NCBI GenBank assembly: GCA_038531945.1
Contig: JBCBBH010000003.1
Coordinates: 248,001-312,000, forward strand
Origin: CALBPI01 sp038531945
Lineage (GTDB): Bacteria; Pseudomonadota; Gammaproteobacteria; Steroidobacterales; Woeseiaceae
Length of the DNA: 64,000 bases
Direction: 5' to 3'
Below the pieces are notes generated by a model. The model searched no databases, had not been told where the DNA came from, and was given only the letters and a program-made list of their open reading frames with translations. Position 1 is the first letter of the stretch, and the number at the start of each line of letters is the position of its first letter. Made by a program: the position numbers and the translations under genes. Below are positions 25,618 to 37,797 of the stretch, in pieces.

Positions 25618-27045
25618 TTGAACACGACGACCCGTCCGCGCCCGCAGCAATCGCAGCAGCGGAACAACAGCAAGAAGAAAACCCGTCGCAAGTCCGGCCG
25701 CAAACGGTCGCATAGCGATATCCCATTTGATGATGGCGGCAGCCTTGAGGTAATTCCACCGGAGGAACTCGAGCAAAGCAAGGACGCGATGAATCTGACC
25801 GAGTTGAAGACTCGGCCGGCAGCCGCGTTGGTAGAGCTTGGGGAGTCGATGGGTCTCGAAGGCCTGGCCCGCTCCCGCAAGCAAGACATCATCTTCGCGG
25901 TGCTCAAAGCGCACGCCAAAAATGGCGAGAATATCTACGGCGACGGTGTCCTCGAGATACTCCAGGATGGATTCGGGTTTCTGAGATCCTCGGATAGCTC
26001 GTACATGGCGGGTCCCGATGACATTTATGTCTCGCCGAGTCAGATTCGACGCTTCAACTTGCGTACCGGCGATACAGTTTCCGGTTTGATTCGACCGCCG
26101 AAGGATGGCGAGCGTTATTTCGCGCTCCTGAAGGTTGGGCAGATCAACCACGAACCGCCAGAGAATACGCGCAGCAAGGTGCTCTTTGAGAACCTGACGC
26201 CGCTGTTCCCGCGCGAGCGACTGAAGCTCGAACAGGGCAACGGCAGCAAGGAAGACCTGACGGCGCGGATCATGGATTTGGTGGCGCCGATCGGCAAAGG
26301 CCAGCGCGGATTGATCGTGTCGCCGCCAAAGGCCGGTAAGACGATGCTGCTTCAGAACGTCGCCTCGGCGATTTCCGCGAACCACCCGGAGTGCGACCTG
26401 ATTGTCCTGCTGATCGATGAGCGCCCGGAAGAGGTCACCGAAATGGCTCGCACGGTGCGAGGTGAGGTGGTGTCTTCGACGTTTGACGAGCCTGCCAGTC
26501 GGCATGTTCAAGTCGCGGAGATGGTGATCGAGAAAGCGAAGCGACTGGTCGAACATAAACGTGACGTTGTCATTTTGCTGGACTCAATCACGCGCTTGGC
26601 GCGCGCGTACAACACCGTTGTTCCGTCATCCGGCAAGGTGCTGACGGGTGGTGTTGATGCCAATGCGTTGCATCGACCCAAGCGCTTCTTCGGCGCGGCG
26701 CGCAACGTCGAGGAGGGCGGTAGCCTCACAATCCTGGCGACGGCGTTGGTCGATACGGGCTCGAAGATGGATGAGGTGATCTACGAGGAATTCAAAGGCA
26801 CCGGCAACATGGAAATCCATCTGGATCGCCGAATCGCTGAGAAACGCATCTATCCGTCGATCAACATCAACCGCTCCGGCACGCGCAAGGAAGACCTTCT
26901 GACCGATCCTGAAGAGTTGCAGAAGATGTGGGTGCTACGAAAGGTGCTGCATCCGATGGACGAGCTCGCAGCGGTGGAGTTCCTGCTCGGCAAAATGCAG
27001 GACACCAAGACGAACGCGTTGTTTTTCGACGCGATGCGGCGCTAA
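25618..27045 (+). CDS. rho: Transcription termination factor Rho, with N-terminal basic extension
   Basis: The core from residue 58 on is colinear with E. coli Rho: MNLTELK start, RNA-binding DGFGFLR, Walker A APIGKGQRGLIVSPPKAGKT region, Walker B VVILLDSITRLARA, and the R-loop. The frame continues upstream without a stop into a 57-residue segment rich in Gln, Asn, Lys and Arg, then acidic residues. I chose TTG at 25618, 7 bases after trxA, because this segment has protein-like composition. ATG at 25789 with AAGGA upstream would give the standard ~418-aa form. Both starts may be used. The 3' end overlaps moeA by 4 bases, convergently. Confidence 0.95.
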   Translation: MNTTTRPRPQQSQQRNNSKKKTRRKSGRKRSHSDIPFDDGGSLEVIPPEELEQSKDAMNLTELKTRPAAALVELGESMGLEGLARSRKQDIIFAVLKAHAKNGENIYGDGVLEILQDGFGFLRSSDSSYMAGPDDIYVSPSQIRRFNLRTGDTVSGLIRPPKDGERYFALLKVGQINHEPPENTRSKVLFENLTPLFPRERLKLEQGNGSKEDLTARIMDLVAPIGKGQRGLIVSPPKAGKTMLLQNVASAISANHPECDLIVLLIDERPEEVTEMARTVRGEVVSSTFDEPASRHVQVAEMVIEKAKRLVEHKRDVVILLDSITRLARAYNTVVPSSGKVLTGGVDANALHRPKRFFGAARNVEEGGSLTILATALVDTGSKMDEVIYEEFKGTGNMEIHLDRRIAEKRIYPSININRSGTRKEDLLTDPEELQKMWVLRKVLHPMDELAAVEFLLGKMQDTKTNALFFDAMRR

Positions 27046-28247
27046 CGCCAGGGGAAGTACGAAACGGCGCGGCCGACCTCAAATCGAGTGTCGGTCGCTG
27101 CCAGTTCGACGAAACCATGCGCGCCTGCCAGGGCGCTGAAATCACCGCTGGTATTGGTTGGCAGTGGTGACGCCCAACTCTGACCTTCGCTATCAGGCTG
27201 AACTACCACTGGCACGAACGCCGTCAACGTCGGCGAAAACGTCCAGTCGTTGGCAAGCTTTACTGTTGGTGTCTGGACGTTGGCGTTGCCAGCCATCAGC
27301 ATCATTGCAGGTCGCACGTAGCGACAAAAGCAGGCCAGCGTTGAAATCGGGTTGCCGGGCAAACCAAACACCATCGACCCGGTCTCAACGGTGCCGAACC
27401 AAAGTGGTTTCCCGGGTTTTTGTCGTACGCGGTGGAACCGACGCTTCACACCTAACGATTCGAGTACTTCCGGCACGTAGTCTGCACGGCCTCGCGAAAC
27501 ACCACCGGACAGGATCAGGATATCCGTGTCGCGCAAAATCTCACCCAATGCACTCGCCAAAACCTCGCGATCATCTGGCAGGTGGTGCCAGTCACAGTCG
27601 ATACCGGTGACACCTTTAACCGCTGCTGCCAATGCCGGTGCATTGGACAGTCTGACCTCGTGCGCCTGGATCGAGTCTCCCGCCGCAACAAGTTCGTTGC
27701 CGGTCGCGACGATGGCCGCTCTCGGAAGCCGATGCACCCGGGCTTCGGTTCGACCGGCGCTGGCGATGATGGCAATTTCTGCTGGTGTGAGTTGATGGCC
27801 TGGCTGCAACAGCGTGCTGCCCGCGATGTGATCGGAGGCCTGGCGGTGAATGTTTTGCCCTTTCTCCGGCTGATACCCGGACTCAAGCACGACTTCGGTC
27901 GTATCACCATTATCGATGAGCTCATAACGCTCATTCGGAATCACCGCGTCGGACCCACTCGACAGTACCGCACCTGTCATGATCTCGATCGCCTGCTCCT
28001 CGCTGGCAAGCCGCGTGGGTGGGTCGCCGGCCAGCTGCCGAGTCTGCAGGCGCCAGCGTTTGCGACCACGTTCGAACCGCACTGCGATGCCATCCATAGT
28101 CACGCGGTCAAACGGAGGTTGATCGCGTTCCGCATCGATAGGTTCTGCGAGTATTCGCCCGTTCAATCGGTCGAGTGACACTGATTCTGTCGGCAGCGCC
28201 TCCGCCGACGACCAGACGATCTCTGCGGCTTCGGCAACCTCAATCAT
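27042..28247 (-). CDS. moeA: Molybdopterin molybdenumtransferase MoeA
   Basis: A 401-aa cytoplasmic enzyme that inserts molybdate into adenylated molybdopterin. FDRVTMDGIAVRF, IMTGAVLSSGSDAV, the MoaB/Mog-like domain with LILSGGVSRGRADYVPEVL near 250, and FGLPGNPISTL near 315 are diagnostic. The frame extends upstream to 28346 inside purD; ATG at 28247 overlaps the purD stop by 8 bases and gives the normal N-terminus. It is the last gene of the long minus-strand run. Confidence 0.93.
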   Translation of the reverse strand: MIEVAEAAEIVWSSAEALPTESVSLDRLNGRILAEPIDAERDQPPFDRVTMDGIAVRFERGRKRWRLQTRQLAGDPPTRLASEEQAIEIMTGAVLSSGSDAVIPNERYELIDNGDTTEVVLESGYQPEKGQNIHRQASDHIAGSTLLQPGHQLTPAEIAIIASAGRTEARVHRLPRAAIVATGNELVAAGDSIQAHEVRLSNAPALAAAVKGVTGIDCDWHHLPDDREVLASALGEILRDTDILILSGGVSRGRADYVPEVLESLGVKRRFHRVRQKPGKPLWFGTVETGSMVFGLPGNPISTLACFCRYVRPAMMLMAGNANVQTPTVKLANDWTFSPTLTAFVPVVVQPDSEGQSWASPLPTNTSGDFSALAGAHGFVELAATDTRFEVGRAVSYFPWR

Positions 28248-29532
28248 CAGACTCTCGAGCGATCGCTCGATGTCCGATGTCGTTCCGATAGAACGCACCG
28301 GGCCAATTGATCGCAGCGACGCCTCTGTACGCGTTGGTGGCAGCATCGGTCGTGGTGCGGCCCATGGCGGTCACACAGAGCACACGGCCGCCTGCGGTTT
28401 GCACCGTCGAGCCCCGAGCGTTGGTTCCCGCATGGAACACCTTGACGCCCTCAACGCGCTCTGCGTCTGGCAGTCCGCTAATAGCGTCGCCCGTACGCGC
28501 ACTGCCTGGATATCCTTCAGCCGCCATGACAACGCCCAGCGATGCGGCGCCATGCCATTCGATATCCATCTCGTCGAGCCGGCCGTTCAAAGCTGCGCAA
28601 CAGATCAGATCGAGTGGTGTCTTCAACCGTCGCATGATCGGTTGGGTTTCCGGGTCGCCCAGCCGGCAGTTGAATTCCAGTACATGCGCCTCGCCGCTGG
28701 AGTCGATCATAAGCCCAGCGTACAGGAAGCCGATGTAGTCGATGCCGTCGGCTTGCAGCCCGGCGAGTGTTGGGCGCAACACCTCGGCGAGTGCGCGCTC
28801 GGCAACATCGTCGCTGAGCACCGGCGCGGGTGAGTAAGCTCCCATGCCACCGGTGTTAGGGCCCGTGTCTCCCGCGTCGCGCGCTTTGTGATCCTGCGAG
28901 CTCGCTAGCGGTACGATGGTCTTGCCATCGGTGACCGCAATGAGGCTCGCTTCTTCACCAACGAGGAAGTCCTCCACAACGATCTGCCTGCTCGCACCGC
29001 CGAACCTCTCGGCGACCAACATTTCGTGTGCTGCGGCGATAGCCGTCTCCGTAGTATCCGCGACCACGACGCCTTTGCCCGCTGCCAAGCCGTCGGCCTT
29101 CACGACGCACGGCGCTCCTCGCGTCAGAATGTGTGCCTCGGCAGCGTCGAAATCGTCGAACGTCTCGTACGACGCGGTGGCGATGTTGTGGCGCTGCAAG
29201 AAGGATTTGCTAAAGGATTTGGAACCCTCAAGCTGCGCACCCTCGGCGGTCGGACCGAAACAAGGAATGCCGGCAGTCTGGCAGGTGTCGACGAGCCCGG
29301 CGACCAACGGTTGCTCCGGGCCGACGATGATGAGATCCACGGCTTCGCGTTGCGCCAGTTCCACGATGCCGCGAAGGTCATCGGCTGCGACACCGGCATT
29401 GCGAACATGCGGTTCGTTGGCCGTGCCGGGGTTACCGGGGGTGACTATGACCTGCTCGATGTGTGCGCCCCGTGCACACTGCCAGGCCATGGCATGTTCC
29501 CGACCCCCGCTGCCGACAATCAGAACGCGCAT
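28240..29532 (-). CDS. purD: Phosphoribosylamine-glycine ligase
   Basis: A 430-aa ATP-grasp enzyme of purine synthesis (GAR synthetase). The N-terminal RVLIVGSGGREHAMAW, IIVGPEQPLVAGLVD, the ATP-grasp block CVVKADGLAAGKGVVV, and the metal-binding EFNCRLGDPETQP are all present at normal spacing. Length matches E. coli PurD. The ATG shares a base with the purH stop, so purH and purD are tightly coupled. Confidence 0.96.
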   Translation of the reverse strand: MRVLIVGSGGREHAMAWQCARGAHIEQVIVTPGNPGTANEPHVRNAGVAADDLRGIVELAQREAVDLIIVGPEQPLVAGLVDTCQTAGIPCFGPTAEGAQLEGSKSFSKSFLQRHNIATASYETFDDFDAAEAHILTRGAPCVVKADGLAAGKGVVVADTTETAIAAAHEMLVAERFGGASRQIVVEDFLVGEEASLIAVTDGKTIVPLASSQDHKARDAGDTGPNTGGMGAYSPAPVLSDDVAERALAEVLRPTLAGLQADGIDYIGFLYAGLMIDSSGEAHVLEFNCRLGDPETQPIMRRLKTPLDLICCAALNGRLDEMDIEWHGAASLGVVMAAEGYPGSARTGDAISGLPDAERVEGVKVFHAGTNARGSTVQTAGGRVLCVTAMGRTTTDAATNAYRGVAAINWPGAFYRNDIGHRAIARESDD

Positions 29533-31079
29533 CAGTGGCGAAAGTGGCGCATGCCGGTCAGGACCATCGCAATGTTTTGTTCATCCGCGGCTGCGATCAC
29601 CTCGTCGTCCCGTATTGATCCACCCGGCTGAATGACCGCGGTAATGCCGTGCTCCGCGGCGCCGTCCAGACCATCGCGAAACGGAAAGAACGCATCGGAT
29701 GCCATGACGCTGCCGGCAACCGTCAGTCCTTCATCCTGCGCTTTGATCGCGGCGATTTTGGTGGAATAAACCCGACTCATCTGACCCGCGCCGATGCCGA
29801 CGGTCGCGTTGTCCTTGCAGAATACGATGGCGTTGGATTTCACGTACTTGACGACATTCCACGCGAATTTGAGGTCACGCCACTCAGCATCGCTGGGTTC
29901 GCGCTTGGTGACTACCTTCAGTTCGATATCAGCCAACGACCCATCGTCGCGGTCCTGCACAAGGAAACCACCGGAAACCTTCTTGATTTCAACGCCCGGC
30001 ACCAAAGGCTTCAAGGGACCGGTCGCCATCACGCGAACGTTTTTGCGTTTTGCGAACGCAGCAAGCGCTGCATCAGAAAAGTCAGGCGCCAACACAACTT
30101 CGACGAACTGGCGCTCCACAATGGTCTCGGCGAGCGCTGTATCGACGTTGCCGTTGAACGCGATAATGCCGCCGAATGAGGATGTGGGGTCGGTTTTGAA
30201 CGCACGGTCGTAGGCGCTTGCCAGGTCTTCGGCGATGCAGACGCCGCATGGATTGGCATGCTTGACGATCACACAAGCGGGTGCATCAAATTGGCGCACA
30301 CACTCAAGCGCGGCATCGCCATCCGCAATGTTGTTGTATGACAGCGCTTTACCCTGCAGAAGCTTCGCGCTTGCAAGGCTGCTGGACTGTTCGTGGGCGT
30401 CTGCGTAAAACGCTGCCGTCTGGTGCGGGTTCTCTCCGTAGCGTAACTCGCTGCGTCTTGCGCCGGCCAGTGAGAACGAAGGCCCTTGAAGCGGTTCTTT
30501 CGATGCTGCGCCGAGATACGTGGTGATCGCACTGTCGTAAGCGGCGGTGTGCGCGAAAGCTCTGGACGCCAGTTTGCGGCGAAGTTCGATATTCAAAGTG
30601 TCGGTTCGGATCGCGGCGAGCACCACGTCGTAATCGTCAGGGTTCACAACGACAGTGACGCGCTGGTGATTTTTCGCGGCCGCTCGCAGCATCGCAGGCC
30701 CGCCAATATCAATGTTCTCGATAGCAGCAGCGAGATCGTTGTCCGGGTTGTTGATCGTCGCCGCGAACGGATACAGATTGACGACCACAAGGTCGATCGC
30801 GGGAATGCCATGTTCGGTCATGACATCGCTGTCGATGTCAGTGCGTCCCAGCAGACCGCCGTGGATCCGCGGATGCAGGGTCTTTACGCGTCCGTCCATG
30901 ATTTCCGGAAATTCGGTGATCTCAGCGACGTCGGTGACCGTGAGACCCGCGTCGCGCAGAGTACGCGCCGTCCCGCCTGTCGAGAGAATTTGGATGCCCA
31001 ATGTGCACAACGCGGTTGCGAAGTCCGCAACGCCGGTCTTGTCTGAAACACTGACCAGTGCGCGCATGCTCGAGGTCAT
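29532..31079 (-). CDS. purH: Bifunctional AICAR transformylase / IMP cyclohydrolase
   Basis: A 515-aa enzyme for the last two steps of IMP synthesis. The N-terminal IMP cyclohydrolase domain (~1-190) has ALVSVSDKTG, STGGTARTL and DGRVKTLHPRIHGG. The C-terminal AICAR transformylase domain carries RYGENPHQTAAFY, VIVKHANPCGV and DAFFPFRDGLDGAAEHGI. Length is close to E. coli PurH (529). Its ATG overlaps the fis stop as ATGA. Confidence 0.96.
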   Translation of the reverse strand: MTSSMRALVSVSDKTGVADFATALCTLGIQILSTGGTARTLRDAGLTVTDVAEITEFPEIMDGRVKTLHPRIHGGLLGRTDIDSDVMTEHGIPAIDLVVVNLYPFAATINNPDNDLAAAIENIDIGGPAMLRAAAKNHQRVTVVVNPDDYDVVLAAIRTDTLNIELRRKLASRAFAHTAAYDSAITTYLGAASKEPLQGPSFSLAGARRSELRYGENPHQTAAFYADAHEQSSSLASAKLLQGKALSYNNIADGDAALECVRQFDAPACVIVKHANPCGVCIAEDLASAYDRAFKTDPTSSFGGIIAFNGNVDTALAETIVERQFVEVVLAPDFSDAALAAFAKRKNVRVMATGPLKPLVPGVEIKKVSGGFLVQDRDDGSLADIELKVVTKREPSDAEWRDLKFAWNVVKYVKSNAIVFCKDNATVGIGAGQMSRVYSTKIAAIKAQDEGLTVAGSVMASDAFFPFRDGLDGAAEHGITAVIQPGGSIRDDEVIAAADEQNIAMVLTGMRHFRH

Positions 31080-31354
31080 TGCAGCGAATAGTTCTTGAGT
31101 TTCTTGCGCAACGTGCCGCGGTTGATTCCGAGAATCTCAGCCGCCCGGCTTTGATTGCCGTCTGTGTACTTCAGCACGGTTCGCAGCAGCGGCGGCTCCA
31201 CCTCGCTCATCACAAGATCGTAAAGATCGCCCGGTGCTGTCCCGTTGAGCTTTTTAAAATAGTCCTTCAGAGCGCTTTCTGTCATGCGAGCCAGTGGCCG
31301 GTGCTTGCGTGTTTTGGATTTCTTGCTCTTGCTGGAATGGACTGACTCAATCAC
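31076..31354 (-). CDS. fis: DNA-binding protein Fis
   Basis: A 92-aa nucleoid protein and growth-rate regulator. The C-terminal helix-turn-helix GNQSRAAEILGINRGTLRKKLK is nearly that of E. coli Fis, and the middle DLYDLVMSEVEPPLL dimer helix is conserved. The N-terminal ~25 residues are unusually Ser/Lys/Arg-rich. It starts with GTG, with a strong GGGGGAG site six bases upstream. It follows dusB, as in enterics, after a 133-base gap, and overlaps purH by 4 bases. Confidence 0.94.
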   Translation of the reverse strand: MIESVHSSKSKKSKTRKHRPLARMTESALKDYFKKLNGTAPGDLYDLVMSEVEPPLLRTVLKYTDGNQSRAAEILGINRGTLRKKLKNYSLQ

Positions 31355-31487
31355 GAACGCGGTACTCCCCCAAAATAGTGCAGGGCCGGGACGTAAGCGG
31401 CCTGCGCTGATGCTTCCTTATTTTTTTGTCGCAAGCGCGCGGTCCTGCAAGATCGCGCTTCTGCGTGGCGTGCCTGCAGAGCGATGC

Positions 31488-32515
31488 CTAAGCCGCTGCG
31501 GCACTGGCGCTGTCCGCCCCGTAAAACACCTCAAACGCCAATTTGCGTTGCGAAGCGATGTCGGGTGCCTTTAACAGCTCACGTCGCACCTGATCGTCGA
31601 TACCCAACCCCCGGGCATACCAATTCAGATGTTTTCGTGCCATCAAGACGCCTTTCCGCTCACCATAAAAAGCGTGCAGGACGTCCAGGTGGTCGCGGAT
31701 AATAGCACGCATTTCCGGGTTTGAAAGTGGTCGTGAATTTGTACCGTTCGATACCAATTCGGAAATCTCTTTCAAAATCCATGGTCTGCCCTGAGTTGCT
31801 CGTCCAATGAGTAATCCATCGGCACCGGTCTGATCGAGTACCTCGCGCGCACGCTTCGGCGAGTCGATGTCTCCGTTTGCAAAAACAGGAATCGTCAGGC
31901 TCGATTTCACGTCAGCAATTCGCGCGTGCCGCGCTTCTCCCTTGTACGCACATGCTCGCGTTCGACCATGAATTGCAATGGCAGCAATACCTGACTGCTC
32001 GGCGGTTTTCGCGATATCGACAATGTTCTCGTTGTCGCGATTCCATCCGAGACGTGTCTTCAACGTAACGGGTACGTCCACGGCGCTAACGACTGATCGG
32101 AGAATCGATTCCACCAACGGTGGATCTTGAAGCAACGCTGATCCCGCGAGCTTTTTGCAGACTTTTTTTGCAGGGCAGCCCATGTTGATGTCAACGATAT
32201 CGGCACCGCGCGCAACCACGGCTTCGGCAGCCCGTGCCATCTGTATCGGATCTGAGCCAGCGATCTGGACGACCCGAGGTTCTGCGTCGAGATCGATGTC
32301 GAGGCGATGCTGGGACTTTGATGTATTCCACAGACTGGTGTCTGCCGTAGTCATCTCCGAGGCCGTGAGAGCGGCGCCGAATTGCCTCGCGATTTTGCGA
32401 AACGGCGCATCGGTGATCCCTGCCATCGGCGACAGCAGGATACGACCAGCCAAGTGGATAGGGCCGATACAGGGTAGTGCTCCCCGGATATCGGCGCGCT
32501 CGGTCGGTTTGGTGC

Positions 32516-32531
<16 letters not shown>
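31488..32531 (-). CDS. dusB: tRNA-dihydrouridine synthase B
   Basis: A 347-aa FMN-dependent enzyme reducing uridine in the tRNA D-loop. LLSPMAGITDAPFR, VDINMGCPAKKVCKK with the catalytic cysteine, AIHGRTRACAYKG, and FANGDI then GADGLLIGRATQGRPW are the DusB blocks. ATG at 32531 gives the usual N-terminus; a TTG four codons earlier is less likely. It overlaps the DUF3426 gene by 16 bases and precedes fis. Confidence 0.93.
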
Positions 32532-35012
<2,481 letters not shown>

Positions 35013-35023
<11 letters not shown>

Positions 35024-35909
35024 TGCGTCGTAATCCCTCAAGCATCACCCAGCCATCCTGCCGTGCGATCGGCACGAACTCAATCCACGATTGGTAGGCG
35101 GCGCGAACTGTGTCCGCCTGGGCATCGAGAATACCGGACAGCAGGAGACGTCCGCCCGGCTGTAGCGCTTGCGCAATGCGAGGGGCCAGAGCAATCAGTG
35201 GGCCTGCGAGAATGTTGGCCACAACGACGGGGACAGGCTCGGGCAGCAAAGCGGATGCTTCGGGTGGCAAAGAGACTGTGATGCGGTCGGATACGCCGTT
35301 GACCTCGGCGTTCGCCTTTGTGGCAGTCAGTGCTTGCGGATCGATGTCCTGACATACCGCGTGTGATGCGCCGCGGAGCAATCCGGCAACCGCAAGGATG
35401 CCCGATCCGCAACCATAATCGAGCAAAGTCTCGCCGGTGAGATCCAATGCTGCGATGCGTTGCAGGCACAGCGCAGTCGTCGCGTGCGTGCCGGTGCCAA
35501 ACGCGAGGCCTGGATCCAGTCGCAAGACGGTGGCGTTGGGGCCTGCCGCGACTTCCGCGTCAGTGGGTGCCACCCAAAGACCGTGGCCAAAGTCGGTCGG
35601 CTGGAAGTGGCGAAGCCACTCTCGCTCCCAAGCGCGATCGGCCAGCAATTCCACTTCGATACCTTCTGGCAGAACGCCCAGTTTTGCTACCAGCGCCAGA
35701 CTGATCTGCTCATACGGAAGATCATCGGCGAATAGCGCGCTGAGGCGTGCGTCGTGCCACAGCGGCGCCTCTCCCGGCAACGGCTCAAGAATGGGCTGGT
35801 CGGCTGCGTCCGTGTAGCTGATAGCTGCCGCGCCAGCCTCGAGCAGGGCGTTTTCGAGGGCCTCCGACTGAAAGGTGCCAACCGGCATCGTGACCTGTTG
35901 CCAGCCCAC
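35013..35909 (-). CDS. prmA: Ribosomal protein L11 methyltransferase
   Basis: A 298-aa SAM-dependent enzyme that trimethylates L11. LDPGLAFGTGTHATTALCL near residues 130-148 and LLDYGCGSGILAVAGLL near 160 form the substrate and SAM sites; VVANILAGPLIAL is the NILA motif of the family. The start is GTG at 35909, six bases after the accC stop. The stop region overlaps the DUF3426 gene by 11 bases. Confidence 0.95.
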
Positions 35910-35915
35910 GAAGCG

Positions 35916-37256
35916 TTACAGTCCGAGCCGCTTTTCGAGGTAATGAATATCGGTGCCGCCCGCTTGCACGGCGCCGTGTTGCAAGATCTCCTGGTGCAAC
36001 GCGATATTGGTCTTGATGCCCTCGATCACAAACTCATCGAGTGCGCCGCGCATCCGTGCGATCGCAACATCCCGGTTGTGCGCGTGTACGATCAGTTTGC
36101 CGATCATCGAGTCATAGTTCGGTGGCACGCGGTAGCTGTTGTACACGTGACTGTCGACGCGCACTCCGGGCCCGCCAGGCGGATGCCATGTCGTCACCGT
36201 TCCCGGGGACGGCATAAACGTTTTGGGATCCTCGGCGTTGATTCGGCACTCGATGGCGTGACCGCGGATTTTGATGTCGCCCTGGCTGAACGACAACCGC
36301 TCGCCCGATGCAATCTTGAGCTGCTCGCGAACGAGGTCGATGCCGGTCACCATCTCGGTGACAGGGTGTTCAACCTGCAAGCGCGTGTTCATCTCGATAA
36401 AGAAGAACTCGTTGTCCTGAAACAGGAACTCGAACGTCCCTGCATTCCGATAGCCCATGTCCACGCACGCTTGCGCGCAGCGCTCGCCCATCTCGTCTCT
36501 GAGTTTCGGGTCGAGGCCAGGAGCGGGCGCCTCCTCAATGACTTTTTGGTGGCGGCGCTGCATCGAACAATCGCGCTCGCCAAGATGTACGGCATTGCCG
36601 TGCTCGTCAGCGATAACCTGGAACTCGATGTGCCGCGGACGTTCGAGAAACTTCTCCATGTAGACTTCCGGATTACCGAACGCCGCTTCGGCTTCCGCAC
36701 GTGTCAGGTTAATCGCGTTGACCAGGGACGGCTCGTTGTGCACGACCCGCATGCCGCGCCCGCCACCGCCACCGGCGGCCTTGATAATCACCGGATAACC
36801 GATATCGCGCGCGATTCTGAGGTTTTCGTCCGGGTCGTCTCCGAGTGGTCCGTCACTGCCAGGCACGGTCGGTACGCCGGCCGCTTTCATCGCCCGAATG
36901 GCTGCAACCTTGTCACCCATCGCCCGAATCGCGTCAGCCCGCGGTCCAATGAATTTGAAACCGCTTCTCTCTACACCCTCTGCGAAATCGGCGTTCTCAG
37001 ACAAGAAGCCGTAGCCCGGATGAATGGCTACGGAATCCGTGACCTCGGCTGCACTGATAATCGCGGCTTTGTTCAGATAACTGTCGACGCTTGGGGCGGG
37101 GCCGATGCAGACGGTTTCGTCAGCTAACAGCACATGTTTCAGATTGCTGTCGGCTGTGGAATACACCGCGACTGTTTTGATGCCGAGCTCCCGGCAAGCG
37201 CGAAGAATCCGTAACGCGATCTCACCGCGATTGGCAATTACAATTTTTTCCAGCAT
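35916..37256 (-). CDS. accC: Acetyl-CoA carboxylase, biotin carboxylase subunit
   Basis: A 446-aa ATP-grasp enzyme that carboxylates biotin on AccB. ANRGEIALRILRACRELG at the N-terminus, HPGYGFLSENADFAE, IKAAGGGGGRGMRVV as the ATP loop, and EMNTRLQVEHPVTEMVTG are all standard. Length matches E. coli AccC (449). It lies 16 bases downstream of accB in the usual order. Confidence 0.97.
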   Translation of the reverse strand: MLEKIVIANRGEIALRILRACRELGIKTVAVYSTADSNLKHVLLADETVCIGPAPSVDSYLNKAAIISAAEVTDSVAIHPGYGFLSENADFAEGVERSGFKFIGPRADAIRAMGDKVAAIRAMKAAGVPTVPGSDGPLGDDPDENLRIARDIGYPVIIKAAGGGGGRGMRVVHNEPSLVNAINLTRAEAEAAFGNPEVYMEKFLERPRHIEFQVIADEHGNAVHLGERDCSMQRRHQKVIEEAPAPGLDPKLRDEMGERCAQACVDMGYRNAGTFEFLFQDNEFFFIEMNTRLQVEHPVTEMVTGIDLVREQLKIASGERLSFSQGDIKIRGHAIECRINAEDPKTFMPSPGTVTTWHPPGGPGVRVDSHVYNSYRVPPNYDSMIGKLIVHAHNRDVAIARMRGALDEFVIEGIKTNIALHQEILQHGAVQAGGTDIHYLEKRLGL

Positions 37257-37272
37257 GCGAATCCCCTGCCGG

Positions 37273-37752
37273 TCAGGCGCGGGTGTCGAGTGTCACAAGC
37301 GCCTGCCCGTATTCCACGGGCTCGCCGTTCTGAACTCGAATCGATTTCACGACACCATCCGCGTCGCTTTCAATCTGGTTCATCATTTTCATAGCTTCGA
37401 CAATGCACAGTGTGTCTCCGGCCTTGACGCGATCACCGATCTGTACGAACGGCGCTGCGCCGGGCGCAGACGCGGAATAGAAGGTGCCGACCATCGGTGC
37501 CGTGACGACGTGACCTTCCTCTTCCGGTGGGGTTTCCGTCGCAGGCGCTGCGGCTGGTGCCGACGCTTCCGCCGGAGCTGGCGCGGCTGCGATCGGTGCG
37601 GCCACCGGGGCCGGGGCTGCGATCATTGCCGGCGCGGCACCCTGCGGATAACGACTGATGCGCACCGCATCGTCGCCCTCGGTGATTTCGATCTCAGCGA
37701 TGCCGGATTCTTCCAGCAGCTCAATCAGTTTTTTGACTTTACGAATATCCAT
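37273..37752 (-). CDS. accB: Acetyl-CoA carboxylase biotin carboxyl carrier protein
   Basis: A 159-aa carrier. The N-terminal DIRKVKKLIELLEESGIAEIE is the conserved helix; an Ala/Pro-rich linker of ~45 residues follows. The C-terminal biotinyl domain has EAMKMMNQIESD, where the lysine is the biotinylation site. It starts fatty acid synthesis with AccC. Confidence 0.96.
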   Translation of the reverse strand: MDIRKVKKLIELLEESGIAEIEITEGDDAVRISRYPQGAAPAMIAAPAPVAAPIAAAPAPAEASAPAAAPATETPPEEEGHVVTAPMVGTFYSASAPGAAPFVQIGDRVKAGDTLCIVEAMKMMNQIESDADGVVKSIRVQNGEPVEYGQALVTLDTRA

Positions 37753-37797
37753 TGGTTACCCCTCCCGCCGTGCCGTGTTGCACGACCACCTTTGAAA

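Noticed and set aside
31395..31487. Hairpin and T-run between dusB and fis as a terminator
   Set aside because: The T-run lies on the wrong side of the stem for either strand, and the genes are expected to be co-transcribed.
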